Source: Microlunatus kandeliicorticis
Lineage (GTDB): Bacteria; Actinomycetota; Actinomycetes; Propionibacteriales; Propionibacteriaceae
Direction: 5' to 3'
NCBI RefSeq assembly: GCF_014137855.1
Contig: NZ_JACGWT010000001.1
Coordinates: 868,001 to 932,000, forward strand
DNA length: 64,000 bases
A program made the translations under genes and the position numbers. This document shows, piece after piece, positions 1 through 8,487 of the stretch (the stretch's first letter is position 1; each line of letters begins with the position of its first letter). Under the pieces are notes generated by a model, which saw nothing but the letters and a program-made list of their open reading frames with translations, was not told the DNA's origin and searched no databases.

Positions 1-489
1 GTGATCGACCGGGCGGCCACCGGCGACCCGGCGGCGATCGCCTTCCCGCGCGGGCTGACCTTGCGCCGCGACCTCGAGCGACACCGTTTCGACTTCTCCT
101 TCTCCGGGCTCAAGACCGCGGTGGCCCGCTGGGTGGAGCAGCGCGAGGCGGCCGGGCTCGACGTCCCGGTGGCCGACGTCGCGGCCAGCTTCCAGGAGGC
201 GGTCTGCGACGTGCTCAGCGCCAAGGCGATCGACGCCTGCCGCGAGCTGGGCTCGACCGACCTGCTGATCGGCGGCGGGGTGGCGGCCAACAGCCGGCTC
301 CGGGCGCTGCTGGCCGAGCGCGCCGAGCAGGCCGGGATCGCGCTCCGGCGGCCCCGTCCCGGGCTCTGCACCGACAACGGCGCGATGATCGCGGTGCTCG
401 GCGCGGAGGTGGTCGACCGCGGCCTCGCGCCGTCCTCCTTCGACGTCGCCGCGAACTCCTCGCTGCCGGTCTCGACCGTCGCGCTCTGA
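1..489 (+). CDS. tsaD: tRNA N6-adenosine threonylcarbamoyltransferase TsaD, C-terminal part (cut by window edge)
   Basis: This is the last 162 residues of TsaD, which transfers threonylcarbamoyl from the adenylate to A37 of ANN-decoding tRNAs in the cytoplasm, together with TsaB and TsaE. The frame is open to base 1 and family members are about 345 residues, so roughly half the gene lies upstream. The GTG at base 1 should not be taken as the start. Visible family motifs are [10 protein letters not shown] near residue 32, [11 protein letters not shown] near residue 93 and CTDNGAMIA near residue 122, all of the ASKHA-fold nucleotide and metal site. In many actinobacteria tsaD sits shortly upstream of groES; here about 15 kb of accessory genes separate them. 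Confidence 0.95.
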   Translation: MIDRAATGDPAAIAFPRGLTLRRDLERHRFDFSFSGLKTAVARWVEQREAAGLDVPVADVAASFQEAVCDVLSAKAIDACRELGSTDLLIGGGVAANSRLRALLAERAEQAGIALRRPRPGLCTDNGAMIAVLGAEVVDRGLAPSSFDVAANSSLPVSTVAL

Positions 490-596
490 GCCCGACCGCA
501 CCGTCCCGGGACCGCGGCTCGACCGGTTCGGGGTGGTCCCCGATGGCTCGGCGCGGGCCGGGGGAGCAGACTCGCCCTGGACCGAGAGGGGCGGGG

Positions 597-1865
597 ATGA
601 GTCACCGACGCGAACAGCTGCAGTTCGCCTACACGCTGTACCGCGACAAGGCCAGGTTCAACTTCCACGGCTACGTCGGCCGGGACCCGCTGTGCCTGGC
701 CAACCTAACGCCGGGCCAGCGTGACCCCTACCCGTTCTACGAGCGGATCCGGGCCCGCGGGCCGGTCAGCCGCTCGGCCGCCGGGGTCTGGGCCAGCGCC
801 GACTACGACGTGGTCCGTCAGGTGCTCCGGTCGCGCGCGATGAGCAGCGCCCCGCCTGAGGGCCAGCAGGGCGCGGACCTGTCGTTCCTCGAGATGGACC
901 CTCCCGACCACACCCGGCTGCGCCGGTTCGCGCTGCCGTCGTTCAGCCCGCGGAACCTCAGCAGCATGGACGCCCGGATCACCGCCGCGCTCAACCGGTT
1001 GCTCGACGACCTGCCCACCGACGAGCCGTTCGACCTGGTGAGCCGGGTCGGGGCGCCGATGCCGATCACCGTGATCAGCGACCTGCTCGGCGTCCCCGAC
1101 GCCGACGCCGACGCGTTCGCCCGCTACGGGTCGACCTTCGGCAGCGCGCTCGGCGGCGTCCGCTCACTCGCCCACGCCCGCCGGCTGGTCGAGGCGCGGA
1201 CCGCGCTGGGCCGGATCTTCGAGCAGCTCTTCGAGCTCAAGCGCCGCGAACCCGGGGACGACCTGATCACCCGCGCCGCCGAGGCCGGCCCCGAGGTGAT
1301 CCGCCCCGACGAGATGGCCCCGTTGCTGACCCTGTTGCTGATCGCCGGGTTCGAGACCACGGTCAACCTGATCGGCAACGCGGTGCTCGCGCTGCTCGAG
1401 CACCCCGAGCAGTGGGAGCTGCTGGTCGCCGACCCCGACCGGGCCGGCGCCGTCGTCGAGGAGACCCTGCGCTACGACTCGCCGGTGCAGCGCACCGGGC
1501 GCCGGGTGGTCGAGCCGGTGACCATCGGCGGGCACGACTTCGTCGCCGACGACTTCGTGGTGGTCTGCGTGGCCGGCGCCAACCGCGACCCGTCGGTGTA
1601 CCCGGAGCCGGCCCGGTTCGACATCACCCGCACCGACCCGCAGGAGCACCTGGCCTTCTCGGGTGGGATCCACTACTGCGTGGGGGCCCCGCTGGCCCGG
1701 CTCGAGGCGACCATCGCGCTCCGGACGCTGGCCCAACGGTTCCCGCACCTGCGCCGGGCCGGGGCGCTGACCCGGCGACCCGGGAGCCTCATCCGCGGGT
1801 TGCAGTCTTTCCCGGTGACGGTCGCGCCGGTAGTGTCCCGATCGACCGCCACGGCAGCTGCCTAG
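597..1865 (+). CDS. Cytochrome P450 monooxygenase
   Basis: A soluble bacterial class I P450 of 422 residues. The I-helix oxygen-activation motif AGFETT is at residues 250-255, the K-helix ExxR at 289-292, and the heme loop FSGGIHYCVG places the thiolate ligand at Cys361 with the preceding His two residues upstream. I chose ATG 597 because the protein then begins in the usual place before the first conserved helix and G-rich bases precede it; an in-frame ATG at 543 would add 18 Arg/Gly/Pro-rich residues with no family match. No ferredoxin or ferredoxin reductase is nearby, so electrons must come from elsewhere. Substrate cannot be told from sequence; the general form resembles CYP107-type enzymes. 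It looks monocistronic. Confidence 0.93.
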   Translation: MSHRREQLQFAYTLYRDKARFNFHGYVGRDPLCLANLTPGQRDPYPFYERIRARGPVSRSAAGVWASADYDVVRQVLRSRAMSSAPPEGQQGADLSFLEMDPPDHTRLRRFALPSFSPRNLSSMDARITAALNRLLDDLPTDEPFDLVSRVGAPMPITVISDLLGVPDADADAFARYGSTFGSALGGVRSLAHARRLVEARTALGRIFEQLFELKRREPGDDLITRAAEAGPEVIRPDEMAPLLTLLLIAGFETTVNLIGNAVLALLEHPEQWELLVADPDRAGAVVEETLRYDSPVQRTGRRVVEPVTIGGHDFVADDFVVVCVAGANRDPSVYPEPARFDITRTDPQEHLAFSGGIHYCVGAPLARLEATIALRTLAQRFPHLRRAGALTRRPGSLIRGLQSFPVTVAPVVSRSTATAAA

Positions 1866-1927
1866 GCCCGCCCTCAGGTTCGACGCGGGGGTTTCATCAC
1901 GGTTTGGGTGTGGTCTGGACCTTTGGC

Positions 1928-1960
1928 TTGTGAAGACTTTACTAAAACGGTCTGAGTAAT
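1928..1960 (+). promoter_or_regulatory. AT-rich promoter/operator region before the ABC importer
   Basis: This is a locally low-GC patch in a 70% GC genome, 55-87 bases before the binding-protein gene. It holds an inverted pair TTACT (1939-1943) and AGTAA (1955-1959) separated by 11 bases, and a TTGTGA (1928-1933) that could serve as a -35 box. The arrangement suggests a promoter with an operator for a local repressor, but no regulator gene is adjacent and the binding factor is unknown. Confidence 0.4.
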
Positions 1961-2014
1961 CCATGATCTAGCCCGACGGCTGACCGCCAGCTCGTCACAG
2001 TCGAGGAGGACTTC

Positions 2015-4024
2015 ATGGGCCGTAGCGTCGGAACCGATCCGGGGGACCCATCCCCGGGCACCCCGACCTCCAGGGACACGGCGGTCGGTGACCGTCGCAC
2101 CGGGCTGAGGGGCCGGCTCGCCGCCGTGCGCTCCGCGATCAGCCCGAACCGCTCGTCCGCCCGCAAGCTGCGCCGCGCCGCGGTGGCCCTGATCGGCGTC
2201 GGCGCGCTCAGCGTCTCCGCCGCGGCCTGCACCGCCGGCAACGCGGGGGGCGGCTCCGGCGGCACCAGCGGTGGCAACGGCGGCAGCGGTGCGACGACGT
2301 CCACCAAGTACCTCAACTACTCGCCGTGCTGCAGCTGGAACGCGACCTGGTCCTACAACCCGTACAACGTCAACGGGCTGGGGATCGCCAACGACTTCAT
2401 CGTCCAGCGGCTGGCCGTGCAGAAGTACCCGAGCCTGACCGACTACGAGCCCCAGCTGGCCGACAAGTGGTCGGTCAACGGCAGCACGATGAGCGTGCAC
2501 ATCCGCGAGGGCGTCAAGTGGCAGGACAACACCCCCGTCACCAGCAAGGACCTCTACGACACGGTGCTGCTCGACGGCCTCCGCGGTGACGGCCTGTGGA
2601 GCGACATCACCGGGCTCAAGATCGTCGACGACCAGACCGTCGACTTCACCCTGCGCGAGGGCCAGCCCGCCGCGCTCGCCTACAACGACATCCTCGGCAA
2701 CGTCTTCGTCTACCCGTCGAGCGTCTACGGCAAGTTCGTCACCAAGCAGGTCGAGGAGGACGTCCCGGCCTACTTCACCGAGAACCAGAAGGACCCGACG
2801 AAGGCCGGCAAGATGGACGCCTTCAAGCGGATCAGCACCGCCTTCCAGAAGCTGGCCTCCTACAAGGTCGACACCCTGATCGGCAACGGCCCGTTCAAGC
2901 TCGACAACATCACCACCTCGCAGGCCAAGCTGAGCAAGTGGGACGGGTTCTACGCCGCCGACAAGATCAAGATGGGCGGCATCAACTTCGGCAACGGCAG
3001 CAACCAGACGATCTACCCGCAGCTGTTCAGTCAGCAGGCGGACTTCTCGAACGTCTACCTGCCCCCGCCGATCCTGCAGCGCTGGGACAAGACCCCGAAC
3101 GCCAAGCTGGCGCTCCCGTCGGCCTTCGGCTTCGTGCTCCAGTTCAACAACGCCAAGGCGCCGCTGAACGACGTCCGGGTCCGGCAGGCGCTCGCCTACG
3201 TGATCCCGCGGCAGACCATGAGCGAGGCCGCCTACGGCACCGCCCAGGGCGCGGGTGGCACCTGGAAGGAGGTGAACACCGGTATCTCCCCGACGCTGGA
3301 GGGCCTGTACCTCACCCAGGACCAGATCAACTCGCTGAACAAGTACCCGGTGGACGCCGACAAGGCGACCCAGCTGCTCCAGCAGGCCGGCCTGAAGAAG
3401 AGCGGCGGCCAGTGGCTACTGCCGAACGGCAAGCCGTTCACGCTGACCTTCACCGCCAACTCCGACACCTCGGACATCGTCACCTCCTTCACCTCCGCGG
3501 CGAAGGCGCTGACCAACTTCGGGATCAAGAGCGACGTGAACGCCACCACCGGTGCCCAGCAGGACGCCGACCAGCACAACGGTGACTTCGAGATCGGCAT
3601 GAACTTCGTCGGCGGCAACAACCCGCTGGGCATGTACCAGTCGATGATGGGCAGCCAGAACAACTACCAGACGCTGGGCAACTACGCCGGCAAGCGCGGC
3701 ATCGGCGTCGGCCCGACGGCCAACGTCCCCGGGCTGGGCAACGTCAACGTCTCCTCGACGCTCGACGCGCAGGCCCGGAACGTGGCCCCGGACCAGAAGA
3801 TGAAGGACCTCACCTGGGACTGGGCGCAGTTCGTCAACCAGCAGGTGCCCTACATCTGGTACGCGACGAAGATCTACCAGTTCTCGTACTCGGAGAAGAG
3901 CTTCACCAACTGGCCGCCGACCACCAACAACGGGTCGAGCCCGCTGTGGGACATCGTCGGGGCCAACACCTCCGCGGGCGTCGTGCTGGCGATGGAGCAG
4001 GGCTACATCGTCCCGAAGAGCTGA
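2015..4024 (+). CDS. ABC importer substrate-binding lipoprotein, family 5 (peptide/oligosaccharide type)
   Basis: A 669-residue extracytoplasmic binding protein of the SBP_bac_5 (DppA/OppA) family. A hydrophobic segment (about residues 55-71) ends in the lipobox SAAAC with the lipidated Cys at 72, followed by a Gly/Ser/Asn linker. The 54-residue N-terminal region before the signal is unusually long, but ATG 2015 has a strong GGAGG six bases upstream and no better start follows. The mature part has the family layout (LADKW near the start, then a WDGFY/ASDKI-like region). It heads a five-gene transporter operon. Members of this family carry peptides, nickel or beta-oligosaccharides. The many aromatic residues and the GH144-like gene downstream make a sugar ligand possible, which is inference only. 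Confidence 0.92.
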   Translation: MGRSVGTDPGDPSPGTPTSRDTAVGDRRTGLRGRLAAVRSAISPNRSSARKLRRAAVALIGVGALSVSAAACTAGNAGGGSGGTSGGNGGSGATTSTKYLNYSPCCSWNATWSYNPYNVNGLGIANDFIVQRLAVQKYPSLTDYEPQLADKWSVNGSTMSVHIREGVKWQDNTPVTSKDLYDTVLLDGLRGDGLWSDITGLKIVDDQTVDFTLREGQPAALAYNDILGNVFVYPSSVYGKFVTKQVEEDVPAYFTENQKDPTKAGKMDAFKRISTAFQKLASYKVDTLIGNGPFKLDNITTSQAKLSKWDGFYAADKIKMGGINFGNGSNQTIYPQLFSQQADFSNVYLPPPILQRWDKTPNAKLALPSAFGFVLQFNNAKAPLNDVRVRQALAYVIPRQTMSEAAYGTAQGAGGTWKEVNTGISPTLEGLYLTQDQINSLNKYPVDADKATQLLQQAGLKKSGGQWLLPNGKPFTLTFTANSDTSDIVTSFTSAAKALTNFGIKSDVNATTGAQQDADQHNGDFEIGMNFVGGNNPLGMYQSMMGSQNNYQTLGNYAGKRGIGVGPTANVPGLGNVNVSSTLDAQARNVAPDQKMKDLTWDWAQFVNQQVPYIWYATKIYQFSYSEKSFTNWPPTTNNGSSPLWDIVGANTSAGVVLAMEQGYIVPKS

Positions 4025-4033
4025 ACCCGGTGA

Positions 4034-4062
4034 GGGCCGGCCGGAGCTGATCCGGCCGGCCC
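4034..4062 (+). terminator. Perfect 12-bp hairpin between binding-protein and permease genes
   Basis: GGGCCGGCCGGA (4034-4045) and its exact complement (4051-4062) flank a 5-base loop, ten bases after the binding-protein stop. There is no T-run. In ABC operons such hairpins commonly protect the 3' end of the binding-protein message or partly terminate, giving more binding protein than permease. That role is inferred. Confidence 0.7.
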
Positions 4063-4119
4063 GCACCGGTCGCATCACCCGGATCGAAGAAGAACCCGGA
4101 TCGGACAAGAGGGAGTCAC

Positions 4120-5199
4120 GTGGCCGTCTACATCGCCAAACGACTCGCGATGGCGTTGGTGATCGTCTTCATCGTCGTCTCGCTGTCGTTCTTCATGATC
4201 CGGCTGATGCCGGGGAACCCGATGTCCGCCCTGCAGGCGCAGCTGCAGATGCAGGGCGGACTCACCCCGGAGCAGATCCAGCAGAAGATCAACGCGATCT
4301 ACGGGGTGACCCCGACCGGACCGCTCTGGCAGCAGTACCTCACCTACGTGGGGAACGCCTTCCAGGGTGACCTCGGCCGGCCGATCACCAACCCCGGCAC
4401 CACCGTGGTCGCGGTGATCGCGCAGGCGCTGCCGTGGACCATCCTGGTGGTCGCGGTCTCGCTGGTGATCAGCTTCCTGGTCGGCATCGCCATCGGCTCC
4501 TCGATGGCGGCGCTGCAGAACAGCCGGTTCGCCAAGGTGATGACGTTCGTGGTCTCGCTGCTCAGCGCGATCCCGAACTACCTGGTGGCCATCGTGCTGC
4601 TCTACCTGCTGGCCAACACCTGGCCGATCTTCCCGACCGGCGGCGCCTACTCGGTGGACGTCACCCCGGGGCCGAACCTGCCCTACGTCGGCAGCCTGCT
4701 CTACCACGCGATCCTGCCCACCGCGGCCTACGTGATCACCAGCTTCGGCGGGTGGGCGCTGGGCATGAAGGGCAGCGCGGTCTCGGTGCTCGGCGCCGAG
4801 TACGTCCGGGCGGCGGAGTCGCGCGGGCTGAGCGAGCGGCGGATCACCCGGTCCTACGTGGGCCGCAACTCGATGCTGCCGATGATCACCCAGCTGGCCC
4901 TGTCGGTCGGGTTCATGTTCGGCGGCTCGGTGTTCATCGAGACCTACTTCCAGTACCCGGGCGTCGGGTACTACATGATCCAGTCGGTCAACCAGCGCGA
5001 CTACTCGCTGATGATGGGCTGCTTCCTGCTGATCACCATCTCGGTGATCGTCACCAACCTGCTGGTCGACCTGCTCTACCCGCTGGTCGACCCGCGGATC
5101 GCCAGCCCGGCGGCCCGCAAGCGCGCGGCGGACACGCCGCCGTCGGCGGCGGCCGCGGGTGACAGCGGAGCCGTTCCGGTCGGGGGGTCGATGGCATGA
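4120..5199 (+). CDS. ABC importer permease, DppB/OppB type
   Basis: A 359-residue inner-membrane permease. It starts with a membrane segment (about residues 9-28) carrying the DppB-type RLMPGNP signature, followed by a periplasmic loop and five more helices. The cytoplasmic EAA loop that docks the ATPase is visible as EYVRAAESRGL near residue 227. GTG 4120 is preceded by GGGAG at a normal spacing. The last four bases overlap the start of the next permease (ATGA), so the two are translationally coupled. The C-terminal tail beyond the last helix is Ala-rich and poorly conserved. Confidence 0.93.
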   Translation: MAVYIAKRLAMALVIVFIVVSLSFFMIRLMPGNPMSALQAQLQMQGGLTPEQIQQKINAIYGVTPTGPLWQQYLTYVGNAFQGDLGRPITNPGTTVVAVIAQALPWTILVVAVSLVISFLVGIAIGSSMAALQNSRFAKVMTFVVSLLSAIPNYLVAIVLLYLLANTWPIFPTGGAYSVDVTPGPNLPYVGSLLYHAILPTAAYVITSFGGWALGMKGSAVSVLGAEYVRAAESRGLSERRITRSYVGRNSMLPMITQLALSVGFMFGGSVFIETYFQYPGVGYYMIQSVNQRDYSLMMGCFLLITISVIVTNLLVDLLYPLVDPRIASPAARKRAADTPPSAAAAGDSGAVPVGGSMA

Positions 5200-6047
5200 G
5201 GTTCGCCTCGGATCTGTGGCGCATCCTGCGCAACGACAAGGGTGCCCTGATCGGCGGGATCATCGTGGCGATCTACTGCATCGTCGCGATCATCGGCCCG
5301 TGGATCGTCCAGGTCGGCAACGACCAGGACCCCAACAACGCCTACCTGCCGCCGTCGCTGACCCACCCGCTGGGGACCGACGCGCTCGGCGAGGGTGTGC
5401 TCAGCCAGATCATCGTCGGCGCCCGCCCGATCATGATCGTCGGCGTGCTCGCCGCAGCCATCCAGGTGGCCGTCGGCGTCATCGTCGGCCTGGTCAGCGG
5501 CTACGTCGGCGGCGTGGTGGACGGCGTGATCATGCGGATCACCGACGTCTTCCTCACCATCCCGGGCCTGCCGCTGGTGATCGTGATCGCCAGCGTGATC
5601 CACACCTCGAACCCGGTGGTGCTGGCCCTGGTGCTCTCGATCACCGCCTGGGCCGGTCTGGCCCGGGCCATCCGCTCGCAGGCGCTGAGCCTGCGCAGCA
5701 GCGACTTCGTGGAGGCGGCCCGACTCCAGGGCGTGCCGCTGCGCAACATGATCGGGCGGCAGCTGCTGCCCAACGTCGGTCCGTACGTGGCGATCCACTT
5801 CCTGCTCGGCATCACCGGCGCCATCTACGCCGAGGTCGGTCTGTTCCTGCTCGGGATCGCGCCGATCAGCGGCACCAACTGGGGGATCATGATCAATCTG
5901 GCGATGAGCCAGGGTGCGCTCTACACCACTGACAGCGCGTTCTACCTGTTCAGCCCGATGGCGGCCATCGTCATCCTGCAGGTCGCGTTCGTCTTCTTCT
6001 CCCGCGCGCTCGACAGCGTGTTCAACCCGAGGCTGCGGGTCCAGTGA
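5196..6047 (+). CDS. ABC importer permease, DppC/OppC type
   Basis: A 283-residue partner permease with an N-terminal helix (about residues 21-40), the HPLGTDALGEGVLSQIIVGARP segment typical of DppC proteins, and an EAA loop near residue 170 (DFVEAARLQGVPLRNMI). It forms the transmembrane heterodimer with the preceding gene product. ATG 5196 overlaps the upstream stop by four bases, and its own stop overlaps the GTG of the first ATPase, so the operon is read by coupled translation. Confidence 0.93.
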   Translation: MRFASDLWRILRNDKGALIGGIIVAIYCIVAIIGPWIVQVGNDQDPNNAYLPPSLTHPLGTDALGEGVLSQIIVGARPIMIVGVLAAAIQVAVGVIVGLVSGYVGGVVDGVIMRITDVFLTIPGLPLVIVIASVIHTSNPVVLALVLSITAWAGLARAIRSQALSLRSSDFVEAARLQGVPLRNMIGRQLLPNVGPYVAIHFLLGITGAIYAEVGLFLLGIAPISGTNWGIMINLAMSQGALYTTDSAFYLFSPMAAIVILQVAFVFFSRALDSVFNPRLRVQ

Positions 6048-7135
6048 CCGCGACACTGACCGACCGCCGGCGCGCCGGCGACGACCCGTCCGCGCCGCTG
6101 CTCGAGGTCGACGACCTGACCGTCGCGTTCGGCGACGGGCCCGGTTCGGTCCGGGCCGTCGAGAACGTGAGCCTGTCCGTGGGCACCGGCGAGATCTACG
6201 CGCTGGTGGGGGAGTCCGGCTGCGGGAAGTCCACCCTGGGCTACTCGCTGCTCGGCATCGTCCCGCCGCCGGGCCGGATCGCCGGTGGCGACGTCCGCTT
6301 CCGCGGCCGCAGCACGACGGCGATGCCCAAGAACGAGCTCAATGGGCTGCGCGGCTCGGAGCTCTCGATGGTGTTCCAGGGCGCGATGAACGCCTTCAAC
6401 CCGGTGCTGACCATCGGCACCCAGGTGGAGCACATCCTGGCCGCCCACCCGGGCCGGTTCTCCTCCGACGAGGAGGGCAAGGCCTACTTCGAGCACCTGC
6501 TCGAGCTGGTCCAGCTCCCGCCGGAGCGGATCTGGAAGTCCTTCGAGTCGCAGCTGTCCGGCGGGATGAAGCAGCGGGTGGCCATCGCGGTCGCGCTGCT
6601 GCTCAAGCCGTCGCTGGTGGTGCTCGACGAGCCGACCACCGCGCTCGACGTGCTCAACCAGCGGCTGGTCATCGACATCCTCAAGGAGCTGCACCGCGAG
6701 CTCGGGGTGACGATCATCTTCGTCACCCACGACCTCGCGGTGGTCGCCGAGCTGGCCACCCGGGTCGCGGTGATGTACGCCGGCCGCCTGGTGGAGTCCG
6801 GCACCGTCGACGAGATCTTCGGCGCCGGTCGCCGGCACCCCTACGTCGAGGCGTTGATCAACGCCATCCCGAGCGTGCTCGACTCCGGGCTGCGGGTGAA
6901 GCCGATCGGCGGCAGCGTGCCCAACCTGGCCCGGCTCCCGCAGGGTTGCCGGTTCGCGCCACGTTGCTCGCTGGCCGAGGACCTGTGCCGCAGCACCGAG
7001 CCACCGCTGGTCGGCGACGCGGTCGGCCACCTGGTCAGCTGTCACGTGGTCAACCGGGGCCTCGACGGCGACGCCGCCGGGGCCGACAGCAACGGGACCG
7101 CACCGCACGCCGACCGGGAAGGGGCTGCGTCATGA
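6044..7135 (+). CDS. ABC importer ATPase, DppD/OppD type
   Basis: A 363-residue nucleotide-binding subunit. Walker A GESGCGKST is at residues 56-64, the signature LSGGMKQR near 172, Walker B LVVLDEPTTALD near 190 and the H-loop THD near 228. The C-terminal oligopeptide-transporter extension carries a spaced set of cysteines (GCRFAPRCSLAEDLCRS and SCH), a pattern linked in this family to an iron-sulfur cluster. GTG 6044 overlaps the previous stop as GTGA. It pairs with the next ATPase. Confidence 0.94.
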   Translation: MTATLTDRRRAGDDPSAPLLEVDDLTVAFGDGPGSVRAVENVSLSVGTGEIYALVGESGCGKSTLGYSLLGIVPPPGRIAGGDVRFRGRSTTAMPKNELNGLRGSELSMVFQGAMNAFNPVLTIGTQVEHILAAHPGRFSSDEEGKAYFEHLLELVQLPPERIWKSFESQLSGGMKQRVAIAVALLLKPSLVVLDEPTTALDVLNQRLVIDILKELHRELGVTIIFVTHDLAVVAELATRVAVMYAGRLVESGTVDEIFGAGRRHPYVEALINAIPSVLDSGLRVKPIGGSVPNLARLPQGCRFAPRCSLAEDLCRSTEPPLVGDAVGHLVSCHVVNRGLDGDAAGADSNGTAPHADREGAAS

Positions 7136-8247
7136 CGCTCCTCGAAGTCCAGCACGTCACGCACAGCTACCCGACCAGCCCGCGCCCGGTGCTCCGCGAC
7201 GTGAGCCTCGAGGTCGTTGCCGGCGACGTCGTCGCGGTGGTCGGCGAGTCAGGCTGCGGCAAGACCACGATGGGGCGGCTGATCGCCGGGCTGACCGAGC
7301 CGAGCCAGGGGAAGGTGGCCTTCGACGGCTCGGACATCTGGTCGCTCAAGGGCCGGGCCAAGAAGGACTGGCGGCGTCGCGTCCAGCTGGTGCACCAGGA
7401 CCCGTACGGCTCGCTCAACCCGGGCCTCACCCTGGGCAGCACGTTGGCGCCCGGGATGCTCTACCACAAGCTCGCGACCCCGCGGACGGTCGACCAGGCC
7501 ATGCTCGAGGTGCTCGAGCAGGTCGGGCTCGACCCCACCAAGGAGTTCCTCCAGCGCTATCCGCACCAGCTGTCCGGCGGCCAGCGGCAGCGGCTCTCGA
7601 TCGCCCGGGCGATCAGCCTGCGACCCGACCTCGTGGTGGCCGACGAGGTCACCTCGATGCTCGACGTCTCGATGCGGGTGGCGATCCTCGACCTGCTGCT
7701 CAAGTTCCGGGCCGAGCGCGGGATCGGCTTCGTCTTCATCAGCCACGACTTCGGCGTCGTCCGCTACTTCACCCAGGGCGGCCGGATCGCGGTGATGTTC
7801 TTCGGGTCGATCGTCGAGGTCGGGCCGACCGACGAGGTGGTCACCGCCCCGAAGCACCCGTACACGCAGATGTTGCTGCAGGCCATCCCGGTGCCGAACC
7901 CGGCGCTGGCCCGCCAGCGCGAGGCCGAGGAGGCCGCGGCCGGCGGCGAGACCGAGCGCCTGATCGGCGAGCCGTCCTGGACGGGGTGCGTCTTCGCCAA
8001 CCGCTGCCCGCTGGTGCAGGACGTCTGCCGGACGACCCCGCCGCCGCTGCAGCAGGTGAAGACCGACGACGGCACCGCGACCCAGGGTCACCAGGCGGCC
8101 TGCCACTTCTCCGACCGGATCCCGCCGCTGCGCTACCTGGCGCACGAGGGTGACGGCGCCTCGAACCAGAACGGAGCGCGCCAGAATGGTGTTCATGAGT
8201 CAGCCGGCGGATCGGGATCGCACCCCGCGCAAGCCTCGGTGGGCTGA
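7132..8247 (+). CDS. ABC importer ATPase, DppF/OppF type
   Basis: A 371-residue second nucleotide-binding subunit. Walker A is GESGCGKTT, the signature LSGGQRQRL and Walker B VVADEVTSMLDVSMR, where the usual DEPT/DEPV becomes DEVT. It also has the C-terminal Cys pattern (GCVFANRCPLVQDVCRT, then ACH). ATG 7132 overlaps the upstream stop by four bases; the long same-frame extension upstream of it lies over the preceding gene and is spurious. Its 3' end overlaps the next small gene by about 60 bases in a different frame. Confidence 0.94.
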   Translation: MTLLEVQHVTHSYPTSPRPVLRDVSLEVVAGDVVAVVGESGCGKTTMGRLIAGLTEPSQGKVAFDGSDIWSLKGRAKKDWRRRVQLVHQDPYGSLNPGLTLGSTLAPGMLYHKLATPRTVDQAMLEVLEQVGLDPTKEFLQRYPHQLSGGQRQRLSIARAISLRPDLVVADEVTSMLDVSMRVAILDLLLKFRAERGIGFVFISHDFGVVRYFTQGGRIAVMFFGSIVEVGPTDEVVTAPKHPYTQMLLQAIPVPNPALARQREAEEAAAGGETERLIGEPSWTGCVFANRCPLVQDVCRTTPPPLQQVKTDDGTATQGHQAACHFSDRIPPLRYLAHEGDGASNQNGARQNGVHESAGGSGSHPAQASVG

Positions 8248-8461
8248 CCTCACCCCGCTCCAGCTCGCCTCGCGCGTCCTGGTGCGGGCCGGGGTGGCCA
8301 TGATCATCCTCTGTGTGCTCTGCCGGTTCGCGCCGCAAACCGAGGAGAGCATCGTCGTCAACACCTTGGCGCTGATCGCCAGCGCGCTGGTGGCGATCAC
8401 CGGGCTGGTGGCCATCCGGGTCGACCGCTGGCGCGAGAGCCGCGCCGACCGCCGGGACTAG
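8186..8461 (+). CDS. Small two-helix membrane protein of unknown function
   Basis: A 91-residue protein I do not recognise. It has a basic, Pro-rich N-terminus, a hydrophobic segment of about 19 residues (VLVRAGVAMIILCVLCRF) and a second (IVVNTLALIASALVAITGLV), then an Arg-rich tail, so both termini are probably cytoplasmic. ATG 8186 has GGAG nine bases upstream; ATG 8195 is an alternative, and an earlier in-frame GTG/ATG at 8150 lies deep inside the ATPase gene. It overlaps the end of the transporter operon and may be co-transcribed with it, but nothing shows that it belongs to the transporter. Confidence 0.7.
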   Translation: MVFMSQPADRDRTPRKPRWADLTPLQLASRVLVRAGVAMIILCVLCRFAPQTEESIVVNTLALIASALVAITGLVAIRVDRWRESRADRRD

Positions 8462-8487
8462 CGCTCGGGCCACCGCTCACCCACCGC

